Shown: positions 7,333 through 16,577, numbered from the stretch's first letter. The stretch is 64,000 nt of DNA from Firmicutes bacterium CAG:884 (GCA_000433875.1 HF993347.1:59284-123283); one strand, 5' to 3'. Numbers and translations: made by a program. The notes: generated from the sequence alone by a model not told the origin.

Positions 7333-8234
7333 TATTCAGCCCCCACATCTTCATTATAGTATTTTTCTCCTCTTAACAAGAAGAATGAATTAATTAAAAC
7401 AACTAAATGTAACAGAATCATAACTAATGGATCATTTAATAATTGAATATATGAATCATGTCCAAGTAAAAATTGAACTAACATAATCATCAAATATAAT
7501 ACAATACCAAATTGTAAAAACTTCTTATGGAAAGCAGATCTATCAATACGATCACGATAAACACTTTCAACTAACATATCAATATCATTTGACATATTAT
7601 CTAAAGTCTCACCAGCATCACGAGCGCCTTCATTAGTTATTTGATAAAATAATTGATGCATATTTTTAACTATATTATAATCATATTTGTTATTAAAAAA
7701 CTTTATAGATTCATCAATAGTACCATTATCATAAGCCATATCAATCATAATCTTAACATCAGTCTTTACCGGATCTTCTAGAATATTAGATTCATAAACA
7801 CCCTCTAAAGACTTAACAAATGCTTGTGTAGTTGCAAATTCCATAATGGTATTAGTTGTATAAACTTGAATTTGTTCAAAAATAAACTCACTATACAATC
7901 TCTTACATCTTAGATAATTTAAATAAGGAATAAACATTATAACAACAACTATATAAATTGCTGAAATAATCAAATTGTAAAAATACAAATACGTAATAAT
8001 ACCGGTAAATGCTGAAAATCCTAAAACCTCAGTAACATATTGTCTAATAGTATAATCTTGGCCCATTTCTTTAACTTTTTCTTTAACAGTTTTATAAGAA
8101 TATGGAGCATATCTATTATAAATATCACCAGCAGAATTAATAATGTATTTATATACATTCTCACCATTTCTTTTTCTATATACAACAATAAATAGCATTA
8201 TAATTGCAATAAGAATAAATATAAATAAAGTCAT
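7332..8234 (-). CDS. TadB-like type II secretion F-domain membrane protein
   Basis: The 300-aa protein has an N-terminal helix, two helices around residues 70-105 (AFTGIITYLYFYNLIISAIY), a cytoplasmic part with an F-domain (FEQIQVYTTNTIMEFA, EGARDAGETLDNMSND) and two C-terminal helices (240-290). In Tad systems TadB and TadC form the platform driven by the TadA ATPase. It lies directly after the ATPase gene with a 10-base gap and is coupled to the TadC-like gene. Confidence 0.78.
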   Translation of the reverse strand: MTLFIFILIAIIMLFIVVYRKRNGENVYKYIINSAGDIYNRYAPYSYKTVKEKVKEMGQDYTIRQYVTEVLGFSAFTGIITYLYFYNLIISAIYIVVVIMFIPYLNYLRCKRLYSEFIFEQIQVYTTNTIMEFATTQAFVKSLEGVYESNILEDPVKTDVKIMIDMAYDNGTIDESIKFFNNKYDYNIVKNMHQLFYQITNEGARDAGETLDNMSNDIDMLVESVYRDRIDRSAFHKKFLQFGIVLYLMIMLVQFLLGHDSYIQLLNDPLVMILLHLVVLINSFFLLRGEKYYNEDVGAE

Positions 8235-8244
8235 TCAGCACCTC

Positions 8245-9315
8245 CTATACCGTAAGTTCTTCAACATTGTCAACAATAATATCAGGTAAAACAATACCTT
8301 GTCCATCCAAATAATCAATCAAATATTTAGATGGTTTATTCTTCGTAATAACACCCTCTTGGGTTTTCTTATAAATAGTATTATAACCAGCCTCATTATT
8401 CTCGTCAACAAAGAATTCAGTAACTTCTGCAATTTCTCTCTTAAATTTCTTTGTAGCTTTATCTTGTCTACCCCTAATATGAACACCAAGTTGAACATAT
8501 CTATGAATTGATTTCAAAAATTGTTCAATATCTTGATTAGTTTCTAGCAAACTATACATACGACTAGGAATACTAGAAGCTTTATCAGAGTGAATTGTAG
8601 ACAAAATGTAGTGTCCAGAAGATATAGAGTTTCTAACAGCCATAACAGCTTCAGCACTTCTTACTTCGGAAAGTAAAATCCATCTTGGGTTTTGTCTCAT
8701 ACAAGTAACCAAAACATCCGAATAAGAAGCTATATTATTTGTTTTCATTGCAACAATATCTCTATGTGGAAATATTCTATCAAGGTGCAACTCAAGAGTA
8801 TCTTCTATTGTAATTAACTTTTCATCTTCATTAGTATGAGCAGCTAAATACTTTAAAAACTCTGTTTTACCCGAACCAGTTTCACCACTTATTATAATAT
8901 TACAATGACCTTGTACACAAGTAATCAAAAAGTCATGTATATCAACTGTAACATAATCTTCATCTAATAATTTTTGTTTTTCAAGTCTTATTTTAGCTGG
9001 TGTTTTACGAATAACACAAGCAATACCATTTTTAGCAATTGAATCGTGAACAAAATTAAGACGAAGTTCAGCACTTTCAACATCCAAGAAGGGATGAGCC
9101 ATATTAAATGACTTTCCCATCATATTGGCACATTGAAATGCAAGTTTTTCCATAAATGCATTATTTATTTCTTCATTTTCTTCTCTAAAAATACCTCTAG
9201 ACAAAGTTTTTAAATGGATTTGTCCATTATTACTATAGGAAACATCGGTAATATCATCATTTTCTAAATAAGGAGTTAGCGGTCCAAAATCAATTTGGGA
9301 AAATGCTGCATCCAT
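8245..9315 (-). CDS. CpaF/TadA-type secretion ATPase
   Basis: The 356-aa protein has an N-terminal domain (1-120) and a RecA-like ATPase core: Walker A GETGSGKT (144-151), Asp box ITIEDTLE (168-175), Walker B with catalytic Glu WILLSEVRS (212-220) and the His box STIHSD (239-244). These are the hallmarks of the VirB11/PilT/TadA family, a cytoplasmic hexamer powering pilus assembly or secretion. It is somewhat shorter than typical CpaF because the N-terminal extension is reduced. Neighbouring platform proteins make the Tad assignment firm. It is the only motor ATPase in the cluster. Confidence 0.92.
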   Translation of the reverse strand: MDAAFSQIDFGPLTPYLENDDITDVSYSNNGQIHLKTLSRGIFREENEEINNAFMEKLAFQCANMMGKSFNMAHPFLDVESAELRLNFVHDSIAKNGIACVIRKTPAKIRLEKQKLLDEDYVTVDIHDFLITCVQGHCNIIISGETGSGKTEFLKYLAAHTNEDEKLITIEDTLELHLDRIFPHRDIVAMKTNNIASYSDVLVTCMRQNPRWILLSEVRSAEAVMAVRNSISSGHYILSTIHSDKASSIPSRMYSLLETNQDIEQFLKSIHRYVQLGVHIRGRQDKATKKFKREIAEVTEFFVDENNEAGYNTIYKKTQEGVITKNKPSKYLIDYLDGQGIVLPDIIVDNVEELTV

Positions 9316-9323
9316 AATATCAC

Positions 9324-10136
9324 CTATCCTTCTACATTACTTTGATTCTCATTAATATCAACAGATCTAGAATTAATGAATTCTCTTAAATATTCAGATG
9401 AAACCTTCTTATCTCCAACAATTTCTGAATTTACTCCGTGTGGAACAGGAATAATTTCAACATTATTTCTAGTTAAATAACTAGCTTTATTTAATAAAAC
9501 GTTTAATTCAGGTTCTAATCCAAATAACATCATTGATGGAGTTCTCTTTTCTTCACTATTAGAAAATACATCATTACCACTAGAATCTTTAACAGCTAAA
9601 ACTTTGATATTTTCAATAAATTTACCATAGATAATTTCATTTGTATCATCTTCTACAGCTTTTAAGTAAATATCAATATAATTACCAGGCATTATAATAT
9701 TACCAAATGTTGAACGAACAGTAACTGGTAAATTATATAAAACCTCTGTAGCTTTTAAATCCAATAAAGTTGAGTTAGGTAATTGATCTTCAGTAATAAT
9801 TGAACTCTTATAGAACATACTTCCTTTTGGAATAGCAGTATCATAGTTAGAGTACATTTTCTTATTACTTCCAACAATATCACTCCTTCTTGTATATACA
9901 TTACCTTTATCTAAAACGATTGGTGCAACAGAAATAGTTTCTATCATATCATCAGTAATTAGAGTTCCAGGTAAAATCTTTTCTTTAGCAACCGGGATAC
10001 CTTTTACAGGTGTAACCTGTGTTTGAATTGCTTTATTATATCCCCAATAAAGCAATACGATTATTAAGATTATACCAATAACAGTTATTACATTTTTATT
10101 AGTAAAAAATCTTTTAATTGAAACCAAAATATTCAT
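9324..10136 (-). CDS. CpaB/RcpC-like SAF-domain protein
   Basis: The 270-aa protein has one N-terminal helix (residues 15-35) then a SAF domain (IPVAKEKILPGTLITDDMI) and a second beta-rich domain (PVTVRSTFGNIIMPGNYIDIYLK), the layout of CpaB/RcpC Tad pilus assembly proteins. In diderms CpaB works with the secretin; here the cell looks monoderm and no secretin is seen, so it may guide the pilus through the cell wall. Start follows a purine-rich ribosome-binding site (AAAGGAGG). Confidence 0.8.
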   Translation of the reverse strand: MNILVSIKRFFTNKNVITVIGIILIIVLLYWGYNKAIQTQVTPVKGIPVAKEKILPGTLITDDMIETISVAPIVLDKGNVYTRRSDIVGSNKKMYSNYDTAIPKGSMFYKSSIITEDQLPNSTLLDLKATEVLYNLPVTVRSTFGNIIMPGNYIDIYLKAVEDDTNEIIYGKFIENIKVLAVKDSSGNDVFSNSEEKRTPSMMLFGLEPELNVLLNKASYLTRNNVEIIPVPHGVNSEIVGDKKVSSEYLREFINSRSVDINENQSNVEG

Positions 10137-10147
10137 AATTTCCTCCT

Positions 10148-10552
10148 TTAATATGGCGTTTCAAAAATCGCATCTAATTTATTTATTATGTCAAAGTTAT
10201 ATTCCTCACTATTAACAACTCCTGTTTCTTTACTTGAAACTTTAATGCTAACCTTTGGTGGAATTTCATTGACATCATAAATCTGTATTAAATAATTTCT
10301 AGATAGATTTGCGCTTTCAGCAAATCTTCTGATAAAACTTTCAACAAATTTTTCTCTTATTATTTTAATTTCTCCATCACTAGTTCTATAATGACCTAAA
10401 TCAATAGCATCCCACATAGAAGCTTCTGTGACTTCTTTTAACATATAATAGTTATGTTCTGATGTATTAACAATTCTTTGAAAGAAGAATACAGCACCAA
10501 GGCAAACAATACCAACTACTACAACAAACCAAGCCCACATTGTTTCCTTCAT
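10148..10552 (-). CDS. Small pseudopilin-like membrane protein of the Tad-like cluster
   Basis: The 134-aa protein starts MKETMWAW, has one helix (residues 5-25) and a small extracytoplasmic domain without Cys. The start MKE plus immediate helix matches the Flp-like and TadE-like proteins of the cluster, so it is probably a minor pseudopilin (TadE/TadF/TadG role). It overlaps the end of the 602-aa gene upstream (ATTACTTATC junction) and is 11 bases from the CpaB-like gene. No named family recognised. Confidence 0.55.
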   Translation of the reverse strand: MKETMWAWFVVVVGIVCLGAVFFFQRIVNTSEHNYYMLKEVTEASMWDAIDLGHYRTSDGEIKIIREKFVESFIRRFAESANLSRNYLIQIYDVNEIPPKVSIKVSSKETGVVNSEEYNFDIINKLDAIFETPY

Positions 10553-12360
10553 TACTTATCACCAGCCTTACAAGAATTAAAGTTACTATCAGTTCCACAA
10601 CCAGATAATTTTCCATTATCACTTAACATTTTAATGTATTCACTTCTACATTCATCGCCATCTTTACAATAAAGATTTAAATCTCCATAATTAACACTCT
10701 TGTTATCATTTCTTATTTCTCTTATTAAAGATGGATCAAGTGTTATCTCATACATCGGTTCTTTTGTATAAACCTCTTCAGTATTAACATTTCTATTTTT
10801 TGTTATATAATCATTTACATAATTTTCTTTATTCCAGTTTGAACCAGGTTCACGATTAGGAAATGGATTATTTAAATTAATAACTCTATATATAACATCA
10901 ATCTTACCATTTGTTTTGCTGCCATCACAATTTTCTTTTGTTGGATCACAAGGCGCAGGTTCTGGACATTTTGGTCCAATACATTCTGTAACTGCATAAT
11001 GGCAAGTATTATTCGTTGCATTTTCACATTTATAATCTATTTTTATATCATGCACTGTAGGTGCTGAATTAAAGTTAACAGGAAAATTAGAACTGTCTAA
11101 TTTAATAAAGTTTTTATATTTTCCAAAATAACTATTACTTCCCGAAAGCTTATTTTCTGCAATTTCACATCTTAAATATGAATAACCATCAATTCCTACA
11201 CACATAAATAAGTCATCTTGTAAATCCCACGCATAATTACCTTTATATGTAAGAGTTTTTGCTTTTAACAAATTAATTTGCACACTACTTATAGAACAAC
11301 TACTATCCCCGCAACTATTTATTTTAGTAATATAAATAGTTTTAGTGTCCATAGAATTTCTAGTTAAACCACTACCACCTGTTCTAACTAATCTTTTAGC
11401 ATCTTTATCAGCATCAAGAATAGGTCCATATACTTCATCACCATATGATACTTCAACATCATCACAAGGTTTATAATCAGGACTCACGCGATTATAGCAA
11501 CCATTTGCATTACTAATTAAATCATTTGTCTTCTTGATTGCTTCATTTCTTTGGCTTTTAAGTTTATTTTTGTATTCAGTTGTCATTTTACATACGATTC
11601 CTCCATTATGATCGCTATCATAATAATAATTCGAATCACAACTTAATGTATAAGATTTTCCTGTAACATTACTTATACATTTCCTCTCGCCAGCATAAGA
11701 ATAACCATTTGGGCACCATTCATAATCCTCGTCTCTTTTAAGTTTAGCATTTATATTACTAACCTCACTAACAGCAGCATTATAATCACTTTCCCAAGTT
11801 TTAGAATCAAAAATAACCTTACAATTTCTTTCGTTTTTTAAAGTCAAAATATGTCCACCAGAATTAAGCCAATTAAATCTCGTTCCTTGTTTAGCAATTA
11901 CACTATTATCTTCTGGAGCATTAAACTTTTTATTATCAGCACATATTTCTCTACAATACTGGTTTGAACCAACAGCATTTCCAACACCTGCATCATCTAA
12001 TGTTTTCATTAGTTCTTCCATAGTTTCTGCCCTATAAACAGTTCCATTAGTAACATTATTAATTGCTTCTTCAACACAGCCAAATGAACAAGCAAGTTTA
12101 CCAGAAATATTTGGCCCACACGTATTACTTGAACTATTATCAGCAAGTTCGCCTTTTATCTCATCAGTAATTTTGTCCTCTTCTATTTCTTTAAGACCAG
12201 AACTTGTCAATTCATTTCCGGTCCATTCTCGATATCTTCTTCTAGACTCCTCACAGTTAACTAAAAAATATAAATAAACCTTTTTAGCCTCAACCACTTT
12301 TGTAAAACCAAAAGAACTAAGAACAATAAGTAATAAACAAATTATTTTCTTCTTCATCAT
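10552..12360 (-). CDS. Large secreted Cys-rich protein of the pilus-like cluster
   Basis: The 602-aa protein has a signal peptide (residues 1-25, ending VVEAKK) and then no further membrane segment. About 28 Cys are spread through the mature part, many in close pairs (CSFGC, CREIC, CPEPAPCDPTKENC), suggesting a disulfide-rich extracellular protein. The C terminus reads GCGTDSNFNSCKAGDK with no sorting motif. It sits first among the Tad-like genes after a 200-aa membrane protein, so an anchored or assembled tip/adhesin or secreted substrate is plausible. I do not recognise a family. Confidence 0.65.
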   Translation of the reverse strand: MMKKKIICLLLIVLSSFGFTKVVEAKKVYLYFLVNCEESRRRYREWTGNELTSSGLKEIEEDKITDEIKGELADNSSSNTCGPNISGKLACSFGCVEEAINNVTNGTVYRAETMEELMKTLDDAGVGNAVGSNQYCREICADNKKFNAPEDNSVIAKQGTRFNWLNSGGHILTLKNERNCKVIFDSKTWESDYNAAVSEVSNINAKLKRDEDYEWCPNGYSYAGERKCISNVTGKSYTLSCDSNYYYDSDHNGGIVCKMTTEYKNKLKSQRNEAIKKTNDLISNANGCYNRVSPDYKPCDDVEVSYGDEVYGPILDADKDAKRLVRTGGSGLTRNSMDTKTIYITKINSCGDSSCSISSVQINLLKAKTLTYKGNYAWDLQDDLFMCVGIDGYSYLRCEIAENKLSGSNSYFGKYKNFIKLDSSNFPVNFNSAPTVHDIKIDYKCENATNNTCHYAVTECIGPKCPEPAPCDPTKENCDGSKTNGKIDVIYRVINLNNPFPNREPGSNWNKENYVNDYITKNRNVNTEEVYTKEPMYEITLDPSLIREIRNDNKSVNYGDLNLYCKDGDECRSEYIKMLSDNGKLSGCGTDSNFNSCKAGDK

Positions 12361-12368
12361 ATCACTCC

Positions 12369-12971
12369 TTAAAAACCAACATTTCTCCTTCTAACAAGAA
12401 TTATTGTACCACTAGTTGTAAGAATAAAACCAAAAACAATAATGAGTAAATAATTAGATATACCATTTCTCTTAACTGGTTCATCCGGTATAATAACCTC
12501 ATCAGTATTAAGTTTACTAACAGCTTTTTTAAACTCATCATAAGTCATATTAACATTATTCCATCTATAACATAAATCACTATTTTGATGATTCAAACAA
12601 AGCTTGTCCTTATAATACTTATTATAAATTGGCATATTTATAGTCCTACTATTAAGTGAACCAAAAAGGCAAAAATCATAAGTATCACTATAAACATCAA
12701 ATTTATTTTTAGAACCCGCCTTTAAATTATCTATAACAACTGTATCACTATCTTTACCATAATATTTATTATTACCAAAAGAAACATACAAATCTTTATT
12801 TATACCCGTAATTGTAACCTTAAATATAGCCTCATCATTAACAATTCTATAATCAACATTAAAATTAACATTGCTAGCAAGAATTCTTTGATTTGACTTA
12901 GTAGAATAACTACAAGCATAAATAGAAGGTATAAATAACACAAAAGCAATTATCAAAAAAATCCTTTTCAT
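12369..12971 (-). CDS. Exported single-pass membrane protein, first gene of the Tad-like transcript
   Basis: The 200-aa protein has a signal peptide (ending SIYACS), an outer domain with three more Cys (FCLF, KLCLNH, DLCYRW) and a C-terminal anchor helix followed by RRRNVGF. The lone Cys at the cleavage site (IYAC) could make it a lipoprotein, but the C-terminal helix would also anchor it. Promoter with TGCTATAAT just upstream. It precedes the 602-aa Cys-rich protein by 8 bases, and both are likely assembly or surface components. No family recognised. Confidence 0.6.
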   Translation of the reverse strand: MKRIFLIIAFVLFIPSIYACSYSTKSNQRILASNVNFNVDYRIVNDEAIFKVTITGINKDLYVSFGNNKYYGKDSDTVVIDNLKAGSKNKFDVYSDTYDFCLFGSLNSRTINMPIYNKYYKDKLCLNHQNSDLCYRWNNVNMTYDEFKKAVSKLNTDEVIIPDEPVKRNGISNYLLIIVFGFILTTSGTIILVRRRNVGF

Positions 12972-12988
12972 TCCACTCTCTCCTATTA

Positions 12989-12994
12989 ATTATA
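12989..12994 (-). promoter_or_regulatory. Extended -10 promoter for the Tad-like operon
   Basis: Minus strand TATAAT preceded by TG with one base between (TGCTATAAT), about 18 bases before the ATG at 12971. The -35 (TTTTAT region) is weak, as is usual for extended -10 promoters. Confidence 0.5.
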
Positions 12995-13025
12995 GCATAC
13001 TATTTAAAAGAATAAAACACTTTTT

Positions 13026-14534
13026 TTACTTTAAATAATATTTATATAAATTTCCTCTAACATCTAATTCCAAATATATATTTGAAGCACGAAGAACATT
13101 ATAATCAGTCTCAAAATAACAATAATCACTCTTCTTTAGAGTTTCAATTTTCTTTAAACTAACGCTTGATTTCTTATTATCATAATATATTTTACCATAA
13201 CTACCAATAAAATCACAAGCATTACTCATAACTCTCATAACACTTTTATCATTATTTCCATTTATAGAAGGACTAACATAATAACTACTTGTATAAAACT
13301 TATTTGCTGACTTATAAATATAAGGCACTAGGAACTTTTCCTTAAAACTAACCTCATCTATCTTAAAATCAGTATCATCCATAAACGAACTCTTTATAGT
13401 TAAAAGATCACCAACACTATAATTACCATAACTATTACTATTCCTTAAATCAATTAAATCAATATTTTTTTGATAATACTTATTAACATCAACATATACA
13501 AACTTTATATCAGTAAGATCAACACTTGAAGGAACTGAATAAACAAAATAATAATCTCCGCTTTCCTCTATAACATCATCATTATATGGTTTGCCAAAAT
13601 CCTCAAAATACTGATTATATTTTTTTAAAGGTGTATAAGAACTCTGATTAATCAAAAGCATCATATTAGAAGTATTAAAAGTATTCCTTGAACTACCTCT
13701 TAATCTTACATTAGCTTTCATAATAATAAAATTAGATCCATCAATCATATTTCTCTTCATATCTTTATTATCAACAAAAACCTTATCAAGTGTAACAACA
13801 TATTTATTCGCACTTATAACATTACTACTAATATTAACATAAGGACTATTCTTATAATAAGCATAAGTTGAACCAATAGTAATTATTAAAGCTAAACAAA
13901 CAATACCAAGACAAACTAGTTTATTTTCTAAATAAAAATATTTTAAATTTCTAATAAACTTATTAAATTTTGTTTTAAAAACATTAAAATCAAAATCTAA
14001 ATTAAGTTCAACTTCTTCTCTATCTTCACTTGTTGCATTTATCTTAGCATAATCACTAGCAAAATCAAACCTTTTAATATCAAAACCCGTTGCCCTTGTA
14101 AACAATAAAGCTATCATTATAGCCTCTAAAAATATACTAGCAAAAAGTATATCGTGAACTGCCTTTACAACTCTTATATCAACCAAATAATTAGTTAAAT
14201 TATTAACAATATTATTAGAAATAACAAATAAAACTGTAACAAATACATAAGATATAATTTCTATAACATATAATTTTATATCTTTTTTCTTATATATTAA
14301 TACACCCATAAGAATAGCAAGTCCAATAATCAAAAGAATGCCCCATATAACATTTACTTTAACCGAATCAGCTATATATGAACTAACTAACATTGGTGTA
14401 GAACTAACATAATTATCAAAAAACTCAAATAAACTTATATTTGCAACAATAAGTCTAAAAGCAAGTAAAACAAAAATAATATGAAATAATCTAAAATGTT
14501 TAATAAAAAATGCATATGGTTTTCTAACAATCAC
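13026..14534 (-). CDS. Polytopic membrane protein with extracytoplasmic beta domain
   Basis: The 502-aa protein has about five helices in residues 10-150, a cytoplasmic acidic stretch, another helix near 208-228 (CLGIVCLALIITIGSTYAYY) and a C-terminal outer domain of about 270 residues. That domain begins VISANKYVVTLDKVFVDNKD and resembles DUF4352-type immunoglobulin-like domains (IIMKANVRLRGSSRNTF). Start is GTG 14532-14534 behind AGGTGA. It lies beside the pilus-like cluster but is separated by a promoter. Function unknown. Confidence 0.6.
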   Translation of the reverse strand: MIVRKPYAFFIKHFRLFHIIFVLLAFRLIVANISLFEFFDNYVSSTPMLVSSYIADSVKVNVIWGILLIIGLAILMGVLIYKKKDIKLYVIEIISYVFVTVLFVISNNIVNNLTNYLVDIRVVKAVHDILFASIFLEAIMIALLFTRATGFDIKRFDFASDYAKINATSEDREEVELNLDFDFNVFKTKFNKFIRNLKYFYLENKLVCLGIVCLALIITIGSTYAYYKNSPYVNISSNVISANKYVVTLDKVFVDNKDMKRNMIDGSNFIIMKANVRLRGSSRNTFNTSNMMLLINQSSYTPLKKYNQYFEDFGKPYNDDVIEESGDYYFVYSVPSSVDLTDIKFVYVDVNKYYQKNIDLIDLRNSNSYGNYSVGDLLTIKSSFMDDTDFKIDEVSFKEKFLVPYIYKSANKFYTSSYYVSPSINGNNDKSVMRVMSNACDFIGSYGKIYYDNKKSSVSLKKIETLKKSDYCYFETDYNVLRASNIYLELDVRGNLYKYYLK

Positions 14535-14570
14535 AAATAATCACCTATTTTCTAAAATTATTATACAACA

Positions 14571-14599
14571 AAAAAAAAGAAAAATAAAGATATTTTTCT
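14571..14599 (-). terminator. Terminator of the 120-aa membrane protein gene
   Basis: Minus strand AGAAAAATA, 4-base loop, TATTTTTCT, then at least eight T. It overlaps the TAG stop at 14598-14600. Confidence 0.65.
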
Positions 14600-14960
14600 A
14601 AATAGCCGGTATACCTACAAAATTTTTTTGATTCTTTTGAAAATATAATAAACAAACCGCACCCACTATTATTAAAATGCTCCCAAATAACTTTACACTA
14701 TATAATACTTTATAATCATTCGAAACACTTTTATAAGAATTATAATTTCGTACAACAAAATACAAATATATTAAAGTAGTAATACTTAAAGTAAAATCAA
14801 AAATATTATTCGCGCCTCTCTTATAATTTACATTTCTATATTTTAAATATTCTCTTTCATAATAATCACCAACAAGATTAAGAATACTAAGACAAATAAA
14901 AACAATAATTAAAAAATCTTCAAAATAAAGCCTTCTTATTTTTTTATCTACACTATTCAT
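14598..14960 (-). CDS. Small four-helix membrane protein, unknown
   Basis: The 120-aa protein has four predicted helices (IIVFICLSILNLVG, FTLSITTLIYLYFVV, VKLFGSILIIVGAVCLLYF and a weaker one) linked by basic loops. A TATAAT box lies about 10 bases before the ATG. It is divergent from the glucosyltransferase gene. No family recognised. Confidence 0.5.
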   Translation of the reverse strand: MNSVDKKIRRLYFEDFLIIVFICLSILNLVGDYYEREYLKYRNVNYKRGANNIFDFTLSITTLIYLYFVVRNYNSYKSVSNDYKVLYSVKLFGSILIIVGAVCLLYFQKNQKNFVGIPAI

Positions 14961-14980
14961 AATAAATTATATTATTCTAA

Positions 14981-15009
14981 TTGAAAAATAAGTATAATTA
15001 AAGTATAAT
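14981..15009 (+). promoter_or_regulatory. Sigma-A promoter of the glucosyltransferase gene
   Basis: TTGAAA (14981-14986), 17 bases, TATAAT (15004-15009), 23 bases before ATG, with ribosome-binding site AAAGGAG. Confidence 0.75.
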
Positions 15010-15032
15010 AATATTAAATAAAGGAGAACACT

Positions 15033-16109
15033 ATGAAAATATTAATAATATCTTGTTCAACCGGTGGCGGTCATAATGCATGCGCTAAATACATATTAGA
15101 AGAATTAAAAAATAATAACATAGAAGCTGAATTCAAAGATTTCTATGATATTGTAAATAAAAAAGCCAAAAAATTATCAGAAAAATTATATCTATCAACT
15201 CTAAATGGTAACGGAAAAATATTTAAAGTCGTTTATAAATTAGGTGAATTATATAGTAAAACCAAACTAAAAAGTCCCGTATATTCAGTAAATAAATTGC
15301 ACAAGAAAAAATTATACAACTACATAATTCAAAATAAAATTGATTTAGTAATTACAACTCACATCTTCCCTGCCCTTACACTAACAGCAATTAAAAAAGT
15401 ACCATTTCTTTTAGTTGCAACCGATTATACGGCTTGTCCATTTATGGAAGAAGCAAATCCTAATTATTATGTAATTCAAAATGGAATAGAAAAAGATTTC
15501 ATAAATAAAGGAATAGATGAAAAAAAACTTCTTAAAACCGGAATACCTGTATCAAGTAACTTTATTAAAAATGCCAAAAACATCAGATATAATCTAAATA
15601 TAGATAAAGAAAAAACCATCCTTATAATGTTAGGAAGTATGGGATTTGGTAATATAAACAAAATTGTTAATAACTTATTAGAAATTGATAATACCAAAAT
15701 AATAATTGTAACAGGTTCAAACAAAGAACTATATAATAAACTTAAAAAAATAAAAAATAAAAAATTAATAACATTAGGCTATGTTCATAACATGAATGAT
15801 TTAATTTATTCATCAGATATAGTTGTATCAAAACCAGGAGGATTATCATCTACTGAAATTGCTTCTATTAATAAACCATTAATTCACGCATTCGCGATAC
15901 CAGGAATTGAAACAATTAATACAAACTTCTTTTATAATCATAAAATGAGTATAAAATGCAATAATGAAAATGAAATAATTCAAAATATTATAAAATTATT
16001 AAATGATAACAAATTGCAAAAAGAAATGATAAAAAGTCAAAGCAAAATTATTAATAAGAACTCGGCAAGTGATTTAGTAAAATTTATAAAGAGTAATTTT
16101 GACAAGTAA
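15033..16109 (+). CDS. Diacylglycerol glucosyltransferase (UgtP/MGDG-synthase type)
   Basis: The 358-aa GT28-family enzyme transfers a sugar from UDP-hexose to diacylglycerol, making membrane glycolipids and, in relatives, the lipoteichoic acid anchor. The N-terminal Rossmann loop reads SCSTGGGHNACA (residues 8-19), and a TTHIFPALTL segment precedes the acceptor region. The C-terminal donor site has VSKPGGLSSTEIASINKP (about 262-280). Length is typical. A clean promoter and AAAGGAG precede the start. The small membrane gene 39 bases downstream may be cotranscribed. Confidence 0.85.
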   Translation: MKILIISCSTGGGHNACAKYILEELKNNNIEAEFKDFYDIVNKKAKKLSEKLYLSTLNGNGKIFKVVYKLGELYSKTKLKSPVYSVNKLHKKKLYNYIIQNKIDLVITTHIFPALTLTAIKKVPFLLVATDYTACPFMEEANPNYYVIQNGIEKDFINKGIDEKKLLKTGIPVSSNFIKNAKNIRYNLNIDKEKTILIMLGSMGFGNINKIVNNLLEIDNTKIIIVTGSNKELYNKLKKIKNKKLITLGYVHNMNDLIYSSDIVVSKPGGLSSTEIASINKPLIHAFAIPGIETINTNFFYNHKMSIKCNNENEIIQNIIKLLNDNKLQKEMIKSQSKIINKNSASDLVKFIKSNFDK

Positions 16110-16148
16110 AACTAAAGAGATTATATTATATGAAGAAAGGAAAATAAA

Positions 16149-16550
16149 ATGGAAAACTCAAATATACTATCATTATTACTAAAACTATCAACACCATATA
16201 TAATAATTTCAGCTATTTTAGGAATAATCACCTTAATCGGAACATTTAAAATATTCAAAAAAGCAGATTATCCAGGATGGTGGAGTCTAATACCAATACT
16301 TAATTTAGGAGTAATATTTAAATTTGGTAACTTACCCGGATGATGGGCTATTTTATTACTATTTATTCAAGTAGAAAATTTCATATCATACATAGTTGCA
16401 ATAATTTTGTTATTAATGTTACTAGTAGCATACGCAAATATTTCAAAAAGTTTTAATAAAAACAAACTATTCGCACTTGGCCTACTATTCTTTCCAACAA
16501 TTTTTATATGTATACTAGGATATGATAATTCAAAATATAAAAAGTTATAA
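16149..16550 (+). pseudogene. DUF5684-like small membrane protein interrupted by in-frame TGA at a Trp position
   Basis: From ATG 16149 (ribosome-binding site GAAAGG) the frame encodes a membrane protein of 133 codons ending TAA 16548-16550, with one TGA at 16341-16343. Before it the protein reads DYPGWWSLIPILNLGVIFKF and GNLPG. After the TGA it continues WAILLLFI, then two more helices and GYDNSKYKK. In DUF5684-type proteins the motif is repeated as PGWW in both halves, so the TGA occupies the first Trp of the second motif. Elsewhere in this window TGA is a normal stop. It is either a fresh nonsense mutation, a sequencing error or readthrough. Confidence 0.7.
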
Positions 16551-16551
16551 T

Positions 16552-16577
16552 AAAAATGAGACAAAATCTCATTTTTA
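16552..16577 (+). terminator. Terminator after the DUF5684-like gene
   Basis: Stem AAAAATGAGA / TCTCATTTTT with a 5-base loop, two bases after the TAA. This shows that transcription runs through the interrupted gene. Confidence 0.8.

Noticed and set aside
16341..16343. UGA decoded as Trp genome-wide (Mollicutes code 4)
   Set aside because: At least ten genes end in TGA right at coupled starts or terminators, and reading through at 34315 would fuse a hydrolase to ddl in frame.
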